Below, in pieces: positions 17,068-27,219 of a DNA stretch of 61,375 nucleotides (positions within the stretch are counted from its first letter, which is position 1; the number at the start of each line of letters is the position of its first letter). The notes beneath the pieces were generated by a model. It had not been told where the DNA came from. It searched no databases and saw nothing but the letters and a program-made list of their open reading frames with translations. The DNA is from an uncultured Acetatifactor sp. (GTDB taxonomy: Bacteria; Bacillota; Clostridia; Lachnospirales; Lachnospiraceae): positions 1-61,375 of the forward strand of contig CANPXL010000017.1 of NCBI GenBank assembly GCA_947586055.1, given 5' to 3'. The position numbers and the translations under genes are program-made.

Positions 17068-18924
17068 TTAATCTTCTTTCGGGGTTCCTTTCTGATTTTT
17101 CGTCTGCCGCGGTGCCGCTTCAGCCGCCGTCGGCCTTTTGACCACCGTGTCCGCATCAAATATGAGCGCCAATATAACCGGTACTCCAAAGAACAAATAC
17201 AATACATATCTTACCAGGACAATAGGGCCCAATAAAGCCGTCAGATATAAAAGTCCCATGGGCATCAACGCGAATATCTGCTTTTTATAACCCCTTACAA
17301 AAAGGACAAGAACGGAAAAAAGAAACGCCCAATGCCAAAATCCGATGGAAAACAGCATGGAGAGCACGGGAATCTTCTGCCAGCTGAGCTCCAGCGATAT
17401 CTTTCTGTAAAAGTTTTCCAGTGCCGGGAAAAAGTGCCGTCTTTCCCCGGGATTTTCCGTTGAAAAAGCAAAATAGGAACTGTCCCCATACACCACGTCG
17501 CCGGTATGAACGCCTTCATACCCCTTCGGCCAGGTATTGGGATACCAGTATCCGTAAGTGTTCATCAGAAATGCGTTTATGTACACATCCGGATGCGCCA
17601 GCCCTGTCCGGCCCCAAAGCGAAATGTATTTTACAGGTTCCGCCTTGAAATTATCCTCCATAAAATTGATTTTCACCGAATCCGCCAGTCTGGGATTATA
17701 TCTTTCCAATATCACCTCCGGAATCAGGCTGTACAGCGTTTCCAGATCCTGCTGCGAAAAACTGTCCTTTGCTTCCTGGTATGTTCTTGCCAGCTGCTGT
17801 ATGGGAACGCTGAACATCTCACGCAGTTCTCCCTTTTCAAATCCGAACGCTTTTGTCAGCCCACAGACTGTTACAGCATAAATCAGGAAAACCCCCAAAA
17901 CCGTTCTGATCCAGTGTTTCCAGCTTCTCCTGTAAACAATTGCAAAACAGAAAAGAAACAGCGCCAGCACGTACACGCCCTCTTTTCTGAAAAACAGAAC
18001 AAGCAGCGCTCCGGCTCCCAAAACTGCCTTCTTCTTTCGGGAATTCCAAAATTTTTCTCCTTCTCTTGCCATCTCCAGCAGCGACACGGTCAAAAGCAAA
18101 ACACCTCCGGCAAAATATCCCTCTTTCGTGGAACAGCATACGAACATTGCCACCGTGGGAGACAACGCAAGAAAGACCGTGCCAAGGTTACAGATCCAGC
18201 GTCTGACGCCAATGTTTCTCAACACCTGAATCGTATAGGCAAAGCAGGCTGAAAGCGTCAGCAATTGTACCAGAAGATACCCTGCGATGCCGGCGTTATA
18301 CGAATGTGTGATCCCATGGACCAACCGGATCGTCCAGCCCAGAAGCACAACATACAGCGGAGGCATATGCGCGGAATAATGTCCTGTAAAGACCGTATAA
18401 GCCGTCCATTCCGCATCATAAGTAAAAAAGCCCGGAAAGGAAGCCGCCAGGACAGGTATATATGCCACAGCAAAAATGACCCATGTCAACAGAAAGGAAC
18501 GTTTCCTGCCCTCAGCGCCGGACGGATGTCTGCCTGGCTTTCCGGGCAGGGAAAGTCTATACAGAACCCAGCCAAGCAGGGGGGATGCTGTCGCCGCGGA
18601 CGCCAAAACGGATAAATAAGCCTGCCAATCGGAAAGATCTACCCTCCCGGAAGCATCCAGCTGCCCCCCCAGCCACATTGCCCCCAAAAAGCATAGTCCA
18701 AACAAAAAACAGGGATTCAGAAAATCCCGGATTTTTTCCCATGCATCCTGCGCCGTTATCCCCCTGACAAAGGAAAAAAGCGCTGTCCATAGCAGAAAAA
18801 ACCATATATTGTCCGTTACCTGCAGCGACTCCGCCGAAAGTCCCAGACAATACCGCATACCCATCGTGCCGGCCAGAGTCAGCACAGCCAGAAACCATGT
18901 GCGCATCCATGGAAGCCTTTTCAT
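17068..18924 (-). CDS. DUF6020-type multispanning membrane protein
   Basis: 618 residues with about a dozen hydrophobic segments: three in the first 120 residues, then YIPVLAASFPGFFTYDAEWT, a motif seen in GT-C-like membrane glycosyltransferases (acidic residues just outside the first helices). The C-terminus is basic and disordered (RPTAAEAAPRQTKNQKGT). This matches the DUF6020 family as I recall it. Members sit in cell-surface polysaccharide or teichoic acid contexts. The gene lies 39 bases after a membrane-spermidine synthase fusion and before a GH27 enzyme, in one unit. Transferase activity is inferred only. Confidence 0.7.
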   Translation of the reverse strand: MKRLPWMRTWFLAVLTLAGTMGMRYCLGLSAESLQVTDNIWFFLLWTALFSFVRGITAQDAWEKIRDFLNPCFLFGLCFLGAMWLGGQLDASGRVDLSDWQAYLSVLASAATASPLLGWVLYRLSLPGKPGRHPSGAEGRKRSFLLTWVIFAVAYIPVLAASFPGFFTYDAEWTAYTVFTGHYSAHMPPLYVVLLGWTIRLVHGITHSYNAGIAGYLLVQLLTLSACFAYTIQVLRNIGVRRWICNLGTVFLALSPTVAMFVCCSTKEGYFAGGVLLLTVSLLEMAREGEKFWNSRKKKAVLGAGALLVLFFRKEGVYVLALFLFCFAIVYRRSWKHWIRTVLGVFLIYAVTVCGLTKAFGFEKGELREMFSVPIQQLARTYQEAKDSFSQQDLETLYSLIPEVILERYNPRLADSVKINFMEDNFKAEPVKYISLWGRTGLAHPDVYINAFLMNTYGYWYPNTWPKGYEGVHTGDVVYGDSSYFAFSTENPGERRHFFPALENFYRKISLELSWQKIPVLSMLFSIGFWHWAFLFSVLVLFVRGYKKQIFALMPMGLLYLTALLGPIVLVRYVLYLFFGVPVILALIFDADTVVKRPTAAEAAPRQTKNQKGTPKED

Positions 18925-18963
18925 TTTATGCTTTCCTCCCCTCTTACGATCTCTCCACCATGA

Positions 18964-20565
18964 TCAGAAGCTCTCCAGAAGTCCCTTAATTCCGCCTTCT
19001 TCGTAAATTTCTTTGTAATACGTCACCTCGTCCCGAATCAGTTCGTCTATGACCCGCATCCCCAGAAGTTCCACAGGCGCCTTATCGTCCGTCATGATCC
19101 GGTCTCCGGCCTGATATTCCTTCATGCCGCCGCGCACCCGCTCCAGCATGGCCGTCAGGTCTTCATCCCCGAGGTTTTCCATTCCCTTCGCAAGGTTTTC
19201 AGGTATCCTGACGCCGTTTGCCGCAAACAGTTCCCGGTTGGTGGATCCGGAAACGTCTACCGTATACACTTCCTCAAAGACCTGTGAGATCGTGTCCGCC
19301 AGATACTGGTTGATGTTCCCTTCGCCGCTCCCTCGCATATTCATGTTCACCACCATGACCCCGCCGGGATTCAGATGATCTCTCACCAACGTAAAAAACT
19401 CCGTAGAAGACATCTGAAAGGGAATGGTAATGTCCTGATAGGCGTCCACCATGATCACATCATAAGTCTCATCCGTCGCATTCAGATAAGCCCGCCCGTC
19501 ATAAGTAACCACAGGCACCTCCCCGGGCAGTTCAAAGTAAGTTCTGGCCAGTTTCGTGATTTTTTCGTCAATTTCCACGCCGCGGATATCCATGCTTCCG
19601 AAATACCGGCTGCACTGGGTGGCGTAAGTCCCCGTTCCCATGCCGAGGATCAGCATTTTGCAGTCCTTCGGATCCGCCTTCCCCGTCATCAGCGGCGCCG
19701 CCATGGCATAATCGTAATACATTCCCGTAAGCTCCCGGCTTCTGAGCAGCACGGACTGAACGCCGAAAAGAACATTTGTGGAGAGGATCACCCGATCTTT
19801 TTCATCCCTGACCTGAAGATAATTGTAAACGGACTCCCCTTCATAGGCCAGATCCTTTTCCCAAAACGCGAAGCTGCCGAAACTCCCCATTCCCCAGCCG
19901 AGCAGCACAAGCACGACTGCCGCGCCGCATTTTACCGCTCCGGCCTTCCTGCTGATAAAATAGACCAGCGAAAGGGCAAGCAGTACGGAGGCAAAGATCA
20001 GAAACGTCACGGAGGTCCCTACCGCCGGGATCGAGATAAACGTGGGTACAAAGGTGCCGATAATGCTTCCCACCGTATTAAACGCCCCCAGAGTCCCTAC
20101 CACGCGTCCGCTGTCCTCCAGACTGTCCACCGTGTATTTTGCGAGGGACGGCGTCACCGTACCCAGAAGGAAAAGCGGAAACACAAAAAGGATCATGCAG
20201 GCGGCAAACGCCGCCCAGATCAGGTAATTTGTATTCACCGCAAAGATCACCACCGCGGAAATGGCAAGGATGATATATTTCCCCACCGCCGGGATTGCGG
20301 CTGTCCAGACCGCCGCAATCAGAATCCTGATATAGAGCCTGTCAGGATTCGGATTTCTGTCCGCGCTTTTTCCGCCGTAGACATTGCCTAGAGCCATCGC
20401 AATCATAATCGTGCCGATAATAATGGTCCAGACAATCTGAGAGGAACTGAAATACGGAGCGAGAAGTCTGCTGGCTCCCAGTTCCACCGCCATCACGGAC
20501 ATTCCCGAAAAAAATTCCGTGAGATATAAAAAGATCCTGTTCTTTAAAATGGATGGCTTTTCCAT
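18964..20565 (-). CDS. Fused membrane transporter-like / spermidine synthase-like protein
   Basis: 533 residues from the ATG at 20565, with GGAGG ten bases upstream; the frame continues upstream through a lysine-rich stretch without ribosome site. Residues 1-~230 form seven or so membrane helices (MEKPSILKNRIFLYLTEFFSG onward). Residues ~260-480 form a Rossmann aminopropyltransferase-like domain: ILGMGTGTYATQCSRYF (AdoMet site), RGVEIDEKI (acidic ribose contact), DVIMVDAYQDITIPFQMSS and HLNPGGVMVVNMN. Such fusions are common in bacteria and their product is often unproven. The active-site Asp is kept, so decarboxy-AdoMet transfer is possible. Confidence 0.8.
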   Translation of the reverse strand: MEKPSILKNRIFLYLTEFFSGMSVMAVELGASRLLAPYFSSSQIVWTIIIGTIMIAMALGNVYGGKSADRNPNPDRLYIRILIAAVWTAAIPAVGKYIILAISAVVIFAVNTNYLIWAAFAACMILFVFPLFLLGTVTPSLAKYTVDSLEDSGRVVGTLGAFNTVGSIIGTFVPTFISIPAVGTSVTFLIFASVLLALSLVYFISRKAGAVKCGAAVVLVLLGWGMGSFGSFAFWEKDLAYEGESVYNYLQVRDEKDRVILSTNVLFGVQSVLLRSRELTGMYYDYAMAAPLMTGKADPKDCKMLILGMGTGTYATQCSRYFGSMDIRGVEIDEKITKLARTYFELPGEVPVVTYDGRAYLNATDETYDVIMVDAYQDITIPFQMSSTEFFTLVRDHLNPGGVMVVNMNMRGSGEGNINQYLADTISQVFEEVYTVDVSGSTNRELFAANGVRIPENLAKGMENLGDEDLTAMLERVRGGMKEYQAGDRIMTDDKAPVELLGMRVIDELIRDEVTYYKEIYEEGGIKGLLESF

Positions 20566-20773
20566 CTGGCCGCTTCCTCCGTCTGTTGTTTTCCCGTTCC
20601 TTCTTTTCTGCATTTTTCTTTCCGTGCTTTTTTTCCGCACTTTTCTTTCCGTGCTTTTTTCCGTGTATCCCGTTTTCTCCTGTCAGTAAATATGGCAGGG
20701 CACGCAAAGCACGGCCCCGCCACTTATTCCCGCTGTCTTTCCTATGATAACCGCTTTCTCAGAATATCATACC

Positions 20774-21310
20774 TCAATAATTCTCTCCGCAGATCTCAAA
20801 ATAAGACTGCGGATGATTGCAGGTGGGGCAGACCTCCGGGGCGCTGGTGCCCACAACGATATGGCCGCAGTTACGGCACTCCCATACCTTGACCTCGCTC
20901 TTTTCAAACACCTGCATGGTCTCGAGATTGTGTAACAGCGCGCGGTATCTCTCCTCGTGATGCTTCTCGATCGCCGCCACCAGACGGAATTTTTTTGCCA
21001 GCTCCGGAAATCCTTCCTTTTCCGCAGTCACGGCAAAACCTTCATACATGTCCGTCCACTCATAATTCTCCCCGTCCGCAGCCGCCTTCAGGTTTTCCGC
21101 CGTATCGTGGATACCCTGCAGCTCCTTCAGCCACATTTTGGCGTGTTCTTTCTCATTGTCGGCCGTCTTTAAAAAGATGGCAGACATCTGTTCATATCCT
21201 TCCTTTTTTGCGACGGAGGCAAAGTAGGTATACTTGTTGCGCGCCTGAGATTCTCCGGCAAAAGCCGCCTCCAGATTTTTTTCCGTCTGAGTTCCCGCGT
21301 ATTTGCTCAT
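20774..21310 (-). CDS. rbr: Rubrerythrin
   Basis: 178 residues with AAGGAGG before the ATG. It reduces hydrogen peroxide in the cytoplasm of anaerobes. The N-terminal ferritin-like four-helix domain carries the diiron ligands ([44 protein letters not shown]). The C-terminal rubredoxin-like domain has [13 protein letters not shown] and [14 protein letters not shown], four Cys for one iron. Length is normal for the two-domain form. It begins 46 bases after the chemoreceptor stop codon and may be cotranscribed with it; no separate promoter or PerR box was recognised in that gap. Confidence 0.95.
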   Translation of the reverse strand: MSKYAGTQTEKNLEAAFAGESQARNKYTYFASVAKKEGYEQMSAIFLKTADNEKEHAKMWLKELQGIHDTAENLKAAADGENYEWTDMYEGFAVTAEKEGFPELAKKFRLVAAIEKHHEERYRALLHNLETMQVFEKSEVKVWECRNCGHIVVGTSAPEVCPTCNHPQSYFEICGENY

Positions 21311-21356
21311 AACATCCTCCTTGTCCTTTTTGCAGCCAATCGTTACCGGAAAGGCC

Positions 21357-23402
21357 TTACTCGGTAAATTTATCTACGATGTCGCTGATCGCCTGAGAGT
21401 TGTCCTGATTAGCCTTTCCGACACTCTCCAGCTTTTCAGCCGTCGTGTTGGTGCGCTCGATCTTGTCTACGATATCGTTTACGCCGACTTCGTTCTCACT
21501 GGATGCAGACCGGATGACCTCTATATGTTCGCGGATGCTGGCGACGGAAGCCACAAAGCCGTTGGAAGTCTCCTGAATCTCTCCGATCGCCTCTCTGATA
21601 TCTTCCACAGATCCGCCATATTCGTTTGCAATGCCCACAAAATCCTTGAACTTACCGGCCACATCCGTCTCCATGAAGCGGATGATGTCATCCACACAGT
21701 CCTGAACATTCCTGATATTGGTATTGATCTCGCCGCAGATATCGGAAATCTGCATTGCCGTGCTGGAAGAATTGGACGCCAGCGTTCCGATCTCCTGCGC
21801 CACCACCGCAAAACCTCTTCCCTGTTCGCCCGCCCGCGCCGCTTCGATGGAAGCGTTCAGGGAGAGCAGGTTGGTCTGGTTGGCAATTTCCAGGATCTGC
21901 TGCGCCATGTCGTTGATCCGCGTGAGGGATTGCAGATTGACCATGGCGTCTTCCACGTTTTTCCGGTTTTCCTTGATCTTTGCGTCCGTCTCATGCAGAG
22001 TGCTCTCCGCCATATTTTTCATGGTCGATGCCGTATGGATCAGCTGGTTGCTCTTATCGTCGCCGGCCTTGACCTTCTCTTCCACGGTATCCACCATCTC
22101 GGCGATCCTGGTGACCTCATCCACAACGCTGGCAATCGCCTCGTTGGTGGTCGTAATGCTCGCGGCCAGCTGCTGGGTAGTCGCGGAATTGTCTCCCACA
22201 TATTCGATCAGCGTATGCGCCGCATCGCTCATCCGGTTTGTGGAATCTCCCAGAGACTCGGTACAGCCGCGCAGCGTGGACACAATACTCCGAAGAGTGC
22301 CGTAAAGAGAATCCATGGCGGTGGCAATCTTGCCCGTCTCGCTGGTCCCTCCTACATAACGCTTGATCTCCTCAGGAGTCCGCAGTTCCAGATTCTTCAG
22401 TCTGCCGATCGCATGCTCTACATTTTCCAGCGGCTTTACGCATATCTTCACGGAAATAAAGGACAGCACGGAAATCAGAATGAACGCGCCGACGCAGACA
22501 ACCGCAAGGATATTGCGGCTGTGGGTCGCCGTCCCGTAGATTTCACCTTCCGAATCGCTGAGGATCACGGCCCACTGCCGATCCGGCAGATACTGATACA
22601 TGGCGATGGATTTCACGCCGTTTTCATCCTTGTATTCTATGTCGCCCACCAGTGCGGAAGGATCCGCGTTGATCCTGTCGATGACCTGCAAAAGCATTTC
22701 ATTCTCTATCGGCGTGGCCATCAGGGATTCATCCTCGTCAAAGATATGCGTCGCGGTGGCCGTATTGATCATATAGTTTCTCGCGTTTTCCAGTCCTTCC
22801 ACGCTGAGCTGGTCCAGAATCGCCGCCAGGCTTGTGGCAAACTGTGCGCCGCCCACATAGCCGAGGATTTTGCCGTTTTCATCGTGCACAGGCGCGTACA
22901 GCGACAGCGCCAGCTGCTGGGATGCCGGAGAAACGATGATGCCGGTATTGTACATGTCGCCGGCAGCCGTCATGGCGTCCTGAAGCTGTTTGAGCGGATC
23001 GCCCTCGCGGGTGCGGATCCCCACCACCGCAGGATTGGCGTGGGTAAGCACATGCGTATCCCACTCCGCTATGTAAATGCCTTCCCAGCCGTTGAGTCCG
23101 GCATAAAAACTTTCCGTGTACGCCTGAGCCTGACTTGTCAGCGAAGCGTCCGTCGGTTTCTTTAACAGTTCCGCCACCACAGGCGCCTTGCCGTAGGCGA
23201 TCAGCAGCTTCTCCGCCTGGTCCACATACTGCTCGACAACCTCTGCCCTGGCATCCAGAGACGTCTCCATGTTGTTCATTGCCGTTTCTTTCATGGCAGC
23301 CGTCATATTATTGCTTGCCACCAAAAAAAGAAGCAGAATGCACACCGCCGAAACACAGGAGACAACGGCAGTGATCACCGTACTCATTTTTCTGTTTTTC
23401 AT
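21357..23402 (-). CDS. Methyl-accepting chemotaxis protein with periplasmic-type sensor
   Basis: 681 residues from the ATG at 23402 (AAGGAGG upstream; a longer frame lacks support). Membrane helix 1 is at residues ~8-30, an extracellular double-Cache-like domain at ~31-295 ([39 protein letters not shown]), membrane helix 2 at ~298-320, HAMP after that, then a long coiled coil with the invariant signalling tip [21 protein letters not shown]. Ligand unknown; dCache receptors often bind amino acids or small acids. No chemotaxis operon is nearby, so it is an orphan receptor. Confidence 0.92.
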   Translation of the reverse strand: MKNRKMSTVITAVVSCVSAVCILLLFLVASNNMTAAMKETAMNNMETSLDARAEVVEQYVDQAEKLLIAYGKAPVVAELLKKPTDASLTSQAQAYTESFYAGLNGWEGIYIAEWDTHVLTHANPAVVGIRTREGDPLKQLQDAMTAAGDMYNTGIIVSPASQQLALSLYAPVHDENGKILGYVGGAQFATSLAAILDQLSVEGLENARNYMINTATATHIFDEDESLMATPIENEMLLQVIDRINADPSALVGDIEYKDENGVKSIAMYQYLPDRQWAVILSDSEGEIYGTATHSRNILAVVCVGAFILISVLSFISVKICVKPLENVEHAIGRLKNLELRTPEEIKRYVGGTSETGKIATAMDSLYGTLRSIVSTLRGCTESLGDSTNRMSDAAHTLIEYVGDNSATTQQLAASITTTNEAIASVVDEVTRIAEMVDTVEEKVKAGDDKSNQLIHTASTMKNMAESTLHETDAKIKENRKNVEDAMVNLQSLTRINDMAQQILEIANQTNLLSLNASIEAARAGEQGRGFAVVAQEIGTLASNSSSTAMQISDICGEINTNIRNVQDCVDDIIRFMETDVAGKFKDFVGIANEYGGSVEDIREAIGEIQETSNGFVASVASIREHIEVIRSASSENEVGVNDIVDKIERTNTTAEKLESVGKANQDNSQAISDIVDKFTE

Positions 23403-23556
23403 TATACTCCTCCTTCTTATGCTTCCGATCCCGTAAGCCGGATCCGCCCGAAAAAGGCCCCCCGCCTTACGGGAGTCATTATAACACACCCCGACAAAAT
23501 TTCACAGTCCATTTTTTCATATTAGCAAAATCCGATCATAACTTCACAACAAATGA

Positions 23557-24744
23557 TTAGTTTTTCGGAAGCAGCAGCGTGACGCTCTCGATCTCCTCCG
23601 TAAACGGGAACATATCCACCGCTCCGGCGCGCGCCACCCGATACTCCTGCGTCAGCAGCTTCAGATCTCTCGTCAGCGTCTCTGGGTTGCAGGAGATATA
23701 GACGATCCGTCCTGGCCGCGTCTGCAGAAGGGCGTCCATAAATTCGGGACTGCTGCCGCTTCTGGGGGGATCCATGAAAAGCACTTCCGGGCGCTCGCCC
23801 TCTTCCGCCATCTGCCGCAGAAACCTGCCCGCGTCATTCTGATAAAACCGGATCCGATCCACCCCGTTGCGGCGGGCATTGCTTCTGGCGTCCCTCACCG
23901 CGCCGGCGTTCCGTTCCACGCCGATCACACTGCCGGCGCTGCCGGCCGCGATCAGGCCGATGGTCCCCGTGCCGCAGTAAGCGTCCACCACTCTTTCTGT
24001 CCCCGTCAGCGCGGCATACTCCATCGCTTTGGCGTAAAGCTTCTCCGTCTGCACGGGATTTACCTGATAGAACGACCCCGGAGAAATCCGGAAGACTCTC
24101 CCACAGATCTCGTCCTCAATATATCCTTTCCCATAGAGCACCTGCTCCCGGCTTCCCAGCACCATACCGGTTTTTCTGTCGTTCACATTGAGCACAACGG
24201 ATGTGATCCCGGGATGCCGCCTTACCAGCTCCTTCACAAAATTGTTTTTGGACGGCAGAACAGGCGACGTCAGCACCAGCACTACCAGAATCTGGCCAGT
24301 GGCATGCCCCACCCGCACCAGCACATGGCGCAGAAGCCCGCATCCGGTATCATCGTTGTACGGTCGGATCTTAAAGGATTTCAGCATCTCTCTTATGGTT
24401 ACGATGATGGCGTCCGCAGTTTCATTTTCGATCAGGCAGCTGTCAACGGGAACGATACGCCGGCTCTTCTCTTCATATATGCCGGAGATGGGATTATGGC
24501 GCTTATCCTCCCCGAACGCCGCGTGGACTTTACACCGGTAATGCAGCGGAGATTCCATCCCGATAATCGCTTCCGTTCTGCAGAAGGGCTCCATCCATTT
24601 CCGGAAGCGGGCCGCCTTTACAGACAGCTGTTCCCGGTAAGACCCGCCGCCCCAGCGGCATCCGCCGCATTTCGACAGAACCGGGCATATAGGGCCGTCC
24701 TGATTTTTCTTCGGTCTGATATCCCTGTCCGCTTTCCCGTTCAT
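23557..24744 (-). CDS. rlmD: 23S rRNA (uracil-5)-methyltransferase, RlmD/RlmCD type
   Basis: 395 residues from the ATG at 24744, with GGAGAGAAGG upstream. It methylates a uracil at C5 using AdoMet. CPVLSKCGGC plus a later Cys (HYRCKVH) make the 4Fe-4S cluster site, unlike cluster-free TrmA. AdoMet motifs are VVDAYCGTGTIGLIAAG and VIGVERNAGAVRDAR; DPPRSG and the catalytic Cys in IVYISCNPETLTRDL follow. Firmicutes carry paralogues that differ in target (U747 and U1939 in 23S rRNA), so the exact site is open. The usual N-terminal TRAM domain is not evident, leaving the protein shorter than E. coli RlmD. Confidence 0.88.
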   Translation of the reverse strand: MNGKADRDIRPKKNQDGPICPVLSKCGGCRWGGGSYREQLSVKAARFRKWMEPFCRTEAIIGMESPLHYRCKVHAAFGEDKRHNPISGIYEEKSRRIVPVDSCLIENETADAIIVTIREMLKSFKIRPYNDDTGCGLLRHVLVRVGHATGQILVVLVLTSPVLPSKNNFVKELVRRHPGITSVVLNVNDRKTGMVLGSREQVLYGKGYIEDEICGRVFRISPGSFYQVNPVQTEKLYAKAMEYAALTGTERVVDAYCGTGTIGLIAAGSAGSVIGVERNAGAVRDARSNARRNGVDRIRFYQNDAGRFLRQMAEEGERPEVLFMDPPRSGSSPEFMDALLQTRPGRIVYISCNPETLTRDLKLLTQEYRVARAGAVDMFPFTEEIESVTLLLPKN

Positions 24745-24776
24745 CCTTCTCTCCCCACAGACAACCGTCTCCAACG

Positions 24777-24809
24777 AAAAAGTTGACAGGTTTCCTCCGC
24801 CTGTCAACT
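24777..24809 (-). terminator. Terminator of second chemoreceptor gene
   Basis: Stem AGTTGACAG (24781-24789) / CTGTCAACT (24801-24809), followed on the minus strand by a T-run. It lies directly between the chemoreceptor stop codon and the methyltransferase start. Confidence 0.75.
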
Positions 24810-24823
24810 TCCGCTTCATTCCT

Positions 24824-26518
24824 TTAAATTTCAAACATTGCCATGCTGTCGTCCAGTTTGTGGGAAATTCCCTTCAGCGCTCCCGCATTCTCGGTAATCT
24901 CGTTGACGATATCGCTGATCATGGTAACGGACGCCGACGTTTCCTGAGAACTTGCGGCGTTCTCCTGTGCGATTGCGGACAGGTTCTGAACCGTATCCAC
25001 CACGCTTCCCCGCGCTTCGTTGATCTGGCTGGTTTTCTCCACTACGTCCTCGATGCCGGCAAGCGATTCGTCCACATCCTGCAGAAGGTTCATAACCTGA
25101 TTGTTCGTGTTGGCAACATTCTCGCTCTGACGGTCGATAATCTCCTTCACCTCACCCATGGTGACCACCGATTTGTCCGAATCCGCAATCAGAGAAAGGA
25201 TGATATTCTCAATCTGTTTTGCGGATTCATTCGACTGCTCGGCAAGTTTCTGGATCTGCGAAGCGACCACCGCAAATCCTCTTCCCTGTTCGCCCGCCCG
25301 CGCCGCTTCGATGGACGCGTTTAACGACAGCAGGTTCGTCTCCTCCGCGATATTGGTGATGAGCACCGTGGCGTCTTTGATCCGCTGGGCAGATTCGTTC
25401 GTCACGTTCGTCTGCTCAAAGACAATATGAATGGCTTCGCTCGTCTTTTCGTTGGTTGCCTGCAGTTCATGCAGCGCCTGCAGCGTGGCTTCGCCCCGGG
25501 ATTTCATGGATCTTGCGCTCGTTTTCAGAAGATCCAGCTTCTCCACCGTCTCTTCTATCATATTGCCCATCATGATAATATTCTCGGTAGCGTCCTGCGT
25601 CTCCTGAGCCTGACTGCTCGCGCCGGTTGCGATATCTTCCACAGCCTTTTCCATCTGCTCAACATGACGGCTGGTATCCTCAGTCTTCTCGTTCAGATGC
25701 TTCGACGCATCCAGCAGGGTATTGCTGTCGTCTCTTATATCCGAAATGATATCCGTCAGATTGGATTTCAGCTTGTTGATCGCGCGGCTGATGTCGCCGA
25801 TCTCATCCCTGCTCTGAAGCTGTGTCTCGCTGAGCTGCACATTCAGTTTCCCTTCAGAGATTCTGGAGAGCATATTCACACCCTCCGAGATGTTTCTGAC
25901 CATTTTGCTGACGATCAGGATAATCAGGATCACGCATACGATCACAACCAATATGACAATGCCCAGAATCAGATAGGTAATGCTCCTGATCTGCGCCCTT
26001 GCGTCCTCCTGCGCCATGCCGGCGAACACCATACCCACAATGTTTCCGTCGTTGTCCGTCAGCGGCACATAGTACCCAAAATAATCCTGTCCGACCACAA
26101 CCACATCCGTTGCAAAATAATCCGATCCCTTTTTCAGCACGGTATCGACGATGGCTTCACCCGCCTGCGTCCGCAGCACGCGCTTCCCGTTCTCATCCAG
26201 CACCGACGTCATATAACGGGTGTCGCCGAAAAATACCGTGATATCCGTGTCGGCTTTTTTTCGCAGTTCATCCGCCAGCTTCGTATGCTGCGTAATGTTG
26301 TAATCGCCTTTATACAGTTCGTCGTTTTCGTCAAGATAAAACTCTCCGTCGAGATCCTCCAAAGAGTCCAGAACCGATACGGCTGCACTCCGGAGTCCGT
26401 TCTCAATGGAGGCAGTCAGCACTTCGTTGATTCTTCTGTTGCTCACCCACAGAATAATCACGCCCAACAGTACGATCGGAGTAATGGAAATCAGCAAAAT
26501 CTTCTGTTTCAGCTTCAC
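24824..26518 (-). CDS. Methyl-accepting chemotaxis protein, single Cache type
   Basis: 564 residues; the start codon is GTG, with AGAGG upstream. Membrane helix 1 is at residues ~5-24 ([19 protein letters not shown]). The extracellular domain (~25-185) has [21 protein letters not shown] and [11 protein letters not shown], typical of Cache_3/single-Cache sensors. Helix 2 (~188-212, [20 protein letters not shown]) leads to HAMP and the coiled signalling domain with [18 protein letters not shown]. The tip sequence is nearly identical to that of the receptor at 21.4 kb, but the sensors are unrelated. It ends at a clear terminator. Ligand unknown. Confidence 0.92.
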   Translation of the reverse strand: MKLKQKILLISITPIVLLGVIILWVSNRRINEVLTASIENGLRSAAVSVLDSLEDLDGEFYLDENDELYKGDYNITQHTKLADELRKKADTDITVFFGDTRYMTSVLDENGKRVLRTQAGEAIVDTVLKKGSDYFATDVVVVGQDYFGYYVPLTDNDGNIVGMVFAGMAQEDARAQIRSITYLILGIVILVVIVCVILIILIVSKMVRNISEGVNMLSRISEGKLNVQLSETQLQSRDEIGDISRAINKLKSNLTDIISDIRDDSNTLLDASKHLNEKTEDTSRHVEQMEKAVEDIATGASSQAQETQDATENIIMMGNMIEETVEKLDLLKTSARSMKSRGEATLQALHELQATNEKTSEAIHIVFEQTNVTNESAQRIKDATVLITNIAEETNLLSLNASIEAARAGEQGRGFAVVASQIQKLAEQSNESAKQIENIILSLIADSDKSVVTMGEVKEIIDRQSENVANTNNQVMNLLQDVDESLAGIEDVVEKTSQINEARGSVVDTVQNLSAIAQENAASSQETSASVTMISDIVNEITENAGALKGISHKLDDSMAMFEI

Positions 26519-26604
26519 GTTTTTTACCTCTTTTCCCTTTTTATGTACAGAACAGATCAGTTGACCTCATTATAAGATAAATTTCCGGCAATGTCCATAA
26601 CAAC

Positions 26605-26656
26605 TTTTTTGATGTGACAGTGGCTTTTTGATGTGACAGTTGTTTTTTGATGTAAA
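26605..26656 (+). repeat. Short tandem repeat TTTTTTGATGT(GACAGT)
   Basis: Three near-copies of TTTTTGATGTGACAGT about 20-23 bases apart run directly into the left end of repeat A. It may represent slippage or a nested insertion. Confidence 0.6.
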
Positions 26657-26816
26657 CAGTTTGGCCGGCAGCCATGTTCAGGGGAAAAATCGTGCTCGCA
26701 TGAATTTTTCGCCGAATACGGCTGCCGAGGGAGCGCCATTTCATGAGCAAAGGCAGGCGCGCGGCGCCGGACAGCGCGTCAGCGCAGCTTTGCGAATGGC
26801 GCGGGCCAAACTGCAC
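26652..26816 (+). mobile_element. MITE-like repeat A, full-length copy
   Basis: Same order of parts as the copy at 52.5 kb: end sequence CAGTTTGGCC, GGCAGCC, hairpin AAAAATCGTGC-TC-GCATGAATTTTT, GAGGGAGCGCC, the GCAAAGGCAGGCGC core and inverted end GGCCAAACTG. Both termini changed TTCAG to TTTGG in a matched way, so the pairing of the ends is kept. No flanking duplication is evident. Confidence 0.75.
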
Positions 26817-26850
26817 CCTTTTATTTAATTGAAAAATCTGTTAAAATGTG

Positions 26851-26879
26851 TTACATTAAATGCAAAAATAATATATACT
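26851..26879 (+). promoter_or_regulatory. Promoter of antitoxin-like RNA
   Basis: TTACAT, a 17-base spacer and TATACT. The predicted start is near 26886. Confidence 0.7.
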
Positions 26880-26885
26880 TCTAAC

Positions 26886-26990
26886 TGTAAAGGGTACTGC
26901 CCGTGAAGCAAGCGGTTAGTCCAATTGAATCAGAAAAATCATTAAGATTATAACCGCATCAGATTGGAGCCTGGGCGGTTATTTTCGTTT
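26886..26990 (+). ncRNA. Putative type I antitoxin RNA
   Basis: About 105 nt. A 5' hairpin (GGGTACTGCCC) comes first, then a GGTTAGTCC segment shared with the RNA at 3.9 kb, then terminator stem ATAACCGC (26950-26957) / GCGGTTAT (26975-26982) with TTTCGTTT. The 3' end overlaps the last codons of the opposing hydrophobic peptide gene, so it can pair with the 3' end of that mRNA. Confidence 0.65.
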
Positions 26991-27062
26991 ACCGATCTGA
27001 TAGAACAAACCGGCGATTGCTGTAAGCATTATCACAAATTGTAAAATTTGATCTAAAGACAT
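26979..27062 (-). CDS. Hydrophobic 27-residue peptide, candidate type I toxin
   Basis: An ATG at 27062 with AAAGGAGGGG upstream opens a 27-codon frame. It starts MSLDQILQFV, continues with a single hydrophobic helix (IMLTAIAGLFYQI) and ends in a basic GKRK tail before TAA. Size, one membrane helix and positive end match holin-like or TxpA/BsrG-type membrane toxins of Firmicutes. The opposing RNA terminator overlaps the stop codon. Toxicity is inferred from architecture only; it could instead be a harmless membrane peptide. A toxin promoter was not clearly recognised. Confidence 0.7.
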   Translation of the reverse strand: MSLDQILQFVIMLTAIAGLFYQIGKRK

Positions 27063-27167
27063 AACTGCAATCCCCTCCTTTACTTCAATATATCTCACAA
27101 GGGAGATTATCTATGTAAACGGAGGGTATCAGTCTCTCCGAAAGAAGGACTAACTGTGATGCAATTG

Positions 27168-27211
27168 AAAAAGAAGTCCGGATCCCTGTTTTTCAAGGTT
27201 TTCCGGACTTC
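27168..27211 (-). terminator. Terminator after tRNA-Pro
   Basis: Stem GAAGTCCGGA (27173-27182) / TCCGGACTTC (27202-27211) followed by TTTTTC on the minus strand. Confidence 0.75.
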
Positions 27212-27219
27212 TCTCTGTA

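Noticed and set aside
21303..23165. 620-residue plus-strand open frame opposite the chemoreceptor
   Set aside because: Shadow frame; the minus strand encodes a full receptor with the invariant signalling tip.
21357..26518. Chemotaxis gene cluster
   Set aside because: Two receptors lie close together, but no cheA, cheW or cheY is present and a methyltransferase gene lies between them, so no pathway operon can be claimed.
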